Shown piece after piece: positions 60,743 through 64,000 of a DNA stretch of 64,000 nt. The notes under the pieces were generated by a model. The model did no database searches and was not told the origin of the DNA. It worked only from the letters and a program-made list of their open reading frames with translations. Origin of the DNA: Diplonema papillatum (Eukaryota; Euglenozoa; Diplonemea; Diplonemida; Diplonemidae); assembly GCA_030068145.1 (NCBI GenBank), contig JAPJBO010000636.1, positions 1 through 64,000 of the forward strand, given 5' to 3'. A program made the translations under genes and the position numbers. Position 1 is the first letter of the stretch. The number at the start of each line of letters is the position of its first letter.

Positions 60743-61306
60743 TCTACTATTCGGTCCTGCTACTTTTCCCTTACCTTATCCCACAAAACCAGCACCAATA
60801 ACAACGACCCCCCCTCAACAGCTGCCAAAAGAAGCACCGGGCGGTGCTTCCGAGAGGACGTGTTCGCAGTCGCTTTCCTGCTGTCTTCATCAGAACCGAA
60901 TGCCTCGCGGCGAGAGCATTCGGGCAAGACGGAAGAACGAACGAACGCTTCTAAACCCAAGACAGAAACCCGAAATAATACCCTGGAACGAAAGAAAGCG
61001 GAAGCCGAAGAGGAAGGGAATGCGGGAAGAAAGAAAAGATCAGTCGAATGCCTGAGTGGAGTCGTCGGCAGCGTTCGAATGCGATTCGATACCCGCCTCC
61101 CAACTGAGTGAGCCAATTCACCTACCTCCCCTGCAAGCGACCTGTGCTCGATTCCGCGGTCACGAAAGAGAGCAGACGCAGATTATCGCCACAGTTTCTT
61201 TTTTTTTTTTGCATTCTATTCTTCGGGGCAGCAGTCAGTTGTGAGACTGGCAGGTGAGCAGCGTCACCTCCCCTAGCGAGCTCTCGGATCACGCTGCGTC
61301 TGATAT

Positions 61307-61650
61307 AGCTGTTGTGTGGATCGCCTACATACACTCAGCCGCGCGTGCCTTCATTGCGAAGGTTACTGCTGCGGCCTTCTGGGTGGCAGCTGTGTCAGGT
61401 CAAGTAGCGAGATCTGAGGCCCTGTGATGGCTGAGTGCACACCGAAGCAGGGCTGCATCCTCGTGTTGTAGCCGTGTTGTGTATAAGGCTTCGTGGGGGC
61501 CTGGTCAACCACCTCATCACTATAGGGCACAAACCTTTCTCGACAGTGATTGGACAGTCGGGATTGCCGGGGACGGGTCTCCATGAAGAAGAAAATTGTA
61601 ACGCAAGCCTTGCCCCCTGCGCCTGCTGTCTCCGGCTGCTTCGGCATACG
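61307..61650 (+). repeat. Dispersed repeat G, copy 2
   Basis: See copy 1. Here it is followed by a (CTA)n run at about 61,665-61,680. A similar ACACATACTACTAC run is at about 49,463 without the rest of repeat G. Confidence 0.82.
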
Positions 61651-62094
61651 ACACATACTACTACTACTACTACTACTTTTGCATTCTACCCAAAATATCC
61701 CGCGGCGATTACACTCGATTCCGCAGCCTTGATGGTACCTTGATCATACTCACACTAACCTGAAACGATTCCGCAGGCGATTAAACTCGATTCCGCACAT
61801 ATTCTTTGCATTCTGACCCAAACTACAAGGCTCGACGGGCAAGGGGTGAAGTGGCTCGCAACTGCATTTTTATCGTTGGCAAAGCATTCTGTGGGTACTA
61901 CGGGGCTGACAGTTTCAAGTCCGTTCCCTTGACTGCCGTCTCGCCAGATGATAGGTAGGAACAGAAAGAATCTCATTGGTCCATTCATGCGCGTCTTTAA
62001 TTAGAAGACGAGGCCTTTGGCTACCTTAAGAGAGTCATAGTTACCGATCTCTCACCAGGATCCCAGCGGAAAGGCGACACTTGCCGAATGCACG

Positions 62095-62315
62095 ACATCA
62101 TGCAGGGTCAAAACCTTGTGTCTTTTTGGCCCCCAATTTTTTTCCGGAAAAAAATTGGGGTTTTTAAAATTTAAAATCTTGGAACAAACACTGCAGTAAA
62201 TTTTGATGAAGTTGAGCAATTTTTTTTTCCCCAAATTTGTTTTTTTGGGGGGCCATCGGCCCCGCAGCTTCAAGCTGCGTTTAAAAAAGACACAAGGTTT
62301 GACCCTGCATGACAT
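62095..62315. mobile_element. MITE-like element, CATGCAGGGTC family (213 bp), ACAT duplication
   Basis: Element 62,099-62,311 with inverted ends (CATGCAGGGTCAAAACCTTG plus TGTCTTTTT; the right arm lacks one A), flanked by ACAT on both sides. The interior is AT-rich with CCCCAATTTTTTTCC-type inverted stretches and a GCAGCTTCAAGCTGC palindrome. No ORF. Confidence 0.87.
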
Positions 62316-62507
62316 CAAGTCCATAGCTCAGAGATACGACATACAAACACCGGAAAACCCACCGATCACCCACGAGCACGCACGAAGATGAACTTCGGAA
62401 GCAAACAAAAGGTCGAAAGACACCAATCTGTACGCCCGTACGGGATCGTCGGAAACACACAAGAACGTGGGGGGCCAAGACTACACTCCACGAAGGAATG
62501 TAACAAA

Positions 62508-62670
62508 CAGTCCCGGACATGGCTAGCCATAACCCACAACGAAAGCGTGCACCAAATATGCAACCCGTAACCAAAAAGCCCTTTCTTGCTCTAAGAGAAC
62601 CCATTCATGAACGGTCACACGGAGACCCTAAAACCCCGGAATTTCAAGCGAACTTTAACTCTAAAAACTT
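62508..62670 (+). repeat. Dispersed repeat I, copy 2
   Basis: Nearly identical to 56,335-56,500, ending in GGAGACCCTAAAACCCCGG and a short duplicated AACTTTAACTCTAAAAA. Confidence 0.88.
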
Positions 62671-63639
62671 TAACTCTAAAAAACGAGTTGTGAGTGGACA
62701 GTGCAACTTCACGCCAGCTTACCAGAGAACACGAGCAAAAGCCGGCCGCGTTAGCCACAGCCTAAGCTAGCCAAAGCGAACGTGCACGTACAAATTTGTC
62801 TTCGCCCCATCGCTACCGGTCAACCGGAAACTCTAGAGTACCGGTCCCTCAAATTGGAAAAAGAATCTCTAAAAACTCGTGAGCGCACCACAACAAAGAC
62901 GGTTGGAGCTTCATGGCACGTCGGTGGCCGCAGGCCCGACGCATCGAAGGAAGAGAAAAAGGTAAAGTCGAAAGGCGGGCCATACTGCACGTCAACCTTA
63001 GGATGAATGTCGGCAGCAAAAAGTCGATCTTGGCTACCCAATAACAGGTATGGAAAGTGTGTACCAAACCTATTGCCAAGCGTCACCCGGAGACTCTAAA
63101 CCCCCCGGGTTCTTAAGCTAGTTCACTCCAAAAAAAAAAAAAGAAGAAACGAGCCACGTCCACCCGATCCTGAATTCATCTACATCACCAGAACCTGCCA
63201 ACACCGTCCTCCGACGACGCAAAGGCAGGCAACGACCTCATGAAAAGTAAGTTGGGCAAACATGTACTGAAAAAGAACTCGATGCCCAATATTAAAGGCT
63301 TGACGTGGGCGGCTTTAGATTTACATCTAAATGACACCTCAACAACGATATCGACAGCGATCGAGTAAAAGGGACGCGAATAACCAGGAGAGTCCACGTG
63401 TTGTACAACTTCTATCACACTTCCATAACCGCCGTCGTGGTAACCACAACAAAACTACGCCCCACTTCTTTCCACCTTGCACTCTACGCATTCTCTTTTC
63501 GTCTTCTGGCATTCGGCCCTCCCTGCAAACAACAAAAAATGCACCGTGCTTTCCCTCATATGACAGCTCCAGCAACCATCTTCATTAACTGATCTTAACC
63601 AAAGAGCTGGAGATTCCGTTCGTTCATGCGTCTTTTTTT

Positions 63640-63818
63640 CCTTGTATACGCACCTGCTTTGTAGGAAAAATGCTTGAGGAGGCTGCCAAGTCGCGAAATC
63701 TCACACAAGGAGGTGAATGTGTAGTGGCCCACCCAAAACACAGGTGGTTGTATTGTTTTCTCTCCCTCTAGCCTCCTTCGAAGTAAGGACAATGGCAGCC
63801 TCTCGAGTATTTGTCTTC
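63640..63818 (+). repeat. Dispersed repeat A, copy 5 (internally shortened)
   Basis: CGCACCTGCTTTGTAGGAAA, CTTGAGGAGGCTGCCAAG and GGAGGTGAATGTG are kept, but the GGCGGGCGTAAGCG portion is deleted. Confidence 0.83.
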
Positions 63819-64000
63819 CTTTTTTTTTTGCTCGCTCCATCGATTCGGCATCTTCTCCGCCTCCTGGGAGAACCCGTCACACGAGGCGAAAGCTTAGCTC
63901 ACGCGAGCAGGCGCGTCGCCGTTTTTATAACGTTTTTTTTGGGTTAACAATGGCAGCGTACTACATGAAACTTACCAAAGCAGGTGAGTTCCGCTAGTGC

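Larger units (their letters stand above)
57734..64000. other. Noncoding region with dispersed repeats to the window end
   Basis: No supported gene; ORFs of up to about 140 aa (such as 60,692-61,111) have no family signs and are partly made of repeats. Contains repeats A (copies 4, 5), D, F, G (two copies), I, a LINE 3' fragment, one MITE-like element and palindromes near 60,490. The last ~90 bp (GGGTTAACAATGG, ATGAAACTTACCAAAGCAGG) resemble 51,568-51,655. Confidence 0.7.

Noticed and set aside
60692..61111. 139-aa ORF with a Glu/Lys-rich end
   Set aside because: Its first part is the tail of repeat A and the rest shows no family or codon bias.

Overview
The window is eukaryotic nuclear DNA from an unidentified, probably protist, genome. 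Evidence: non-LTR retrotransposons, long AC/CA microsatellites, a large noncoding half full of short dispersed repeats, and orphan pieces of 18S (53,420-53,622, +) and 28S (about 57,375-57,733, -) rRNA. The 18S piece carries variants (TTCTTAGATCG, AAGACGAAC, AAGATGATCAG) that recall Euglenozoa (diplonemids, euglenids, kinetoplastids) more than animals, plants or fungi. This placement is an inference from remembered rRNA, at low to moderate confidence.

Region 1 (1 to about 35,260) is a head-to-tail array of seven copies, all on the + strand, of one non-LTR retrotransposon family. Every copy abuts an (AC)n microsatellite at its 3' end, and all but one clearly at the 5' end too. Two copies are full length and appear intact: TE1 (1,958-9,077) and TE7 (27,532-35,259). 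Each has a 42-nt 5' leader, an ORF1 (415 or 603 aa), and a roughly 1,900-aa ORF2 reading OTU-type cysteine protease, APE-like endonuclease, reverse transcriptase (YVDD), a CCHC finger, RNase H and a Cys/His-rich tail ending in SAVT, followed by a 57-61 nt 3' UTR. In both full-length copies ORF1 and ORF2 share a reading frame and are separated by a single stop codon (TAG or TGA) followed by a GC-rich hairpin. TE2, TE3, TE4, TE5 and TE6 are 5'-truncated at different points. There are two subfamilies by sequence and 3' UTR: I (TE1, 2, 4, 5) and II (TE3, 6, 7). The left edge also holds the end of a different retroelement, a DIRS/VIPER-like RNase H, followed by long direct repeats.

Region 2 (35,260-40,330) starts with an AC/CA tract of about 846 bp, then a pyrimidine-rich leader and the only plausible host gene: a 588-aa low-complexity protein (36,391-38,157) of unknown function. 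Its 3' end and three following ~245-bp units are duplicated in tandem with a 1,307-bp period.

Region 3 (40,330-64,000) has no convincing protein gene. It holds dispersed repeat families labelled A, D, E, F, G and I, a ~45-bp motif seen at about nine sites, an inverted-repeat (MITE-like) family starting CATGCAGGGTC with 4-bp target duplications, a 1,661-bp element with inverted ends and a 5-bp TACTT duplication, palindromic CACACCC/GGGTGTG clusters, the two rRNA fragments, and a further truncated subfamily II LINE 3' end (58,647-59,128).
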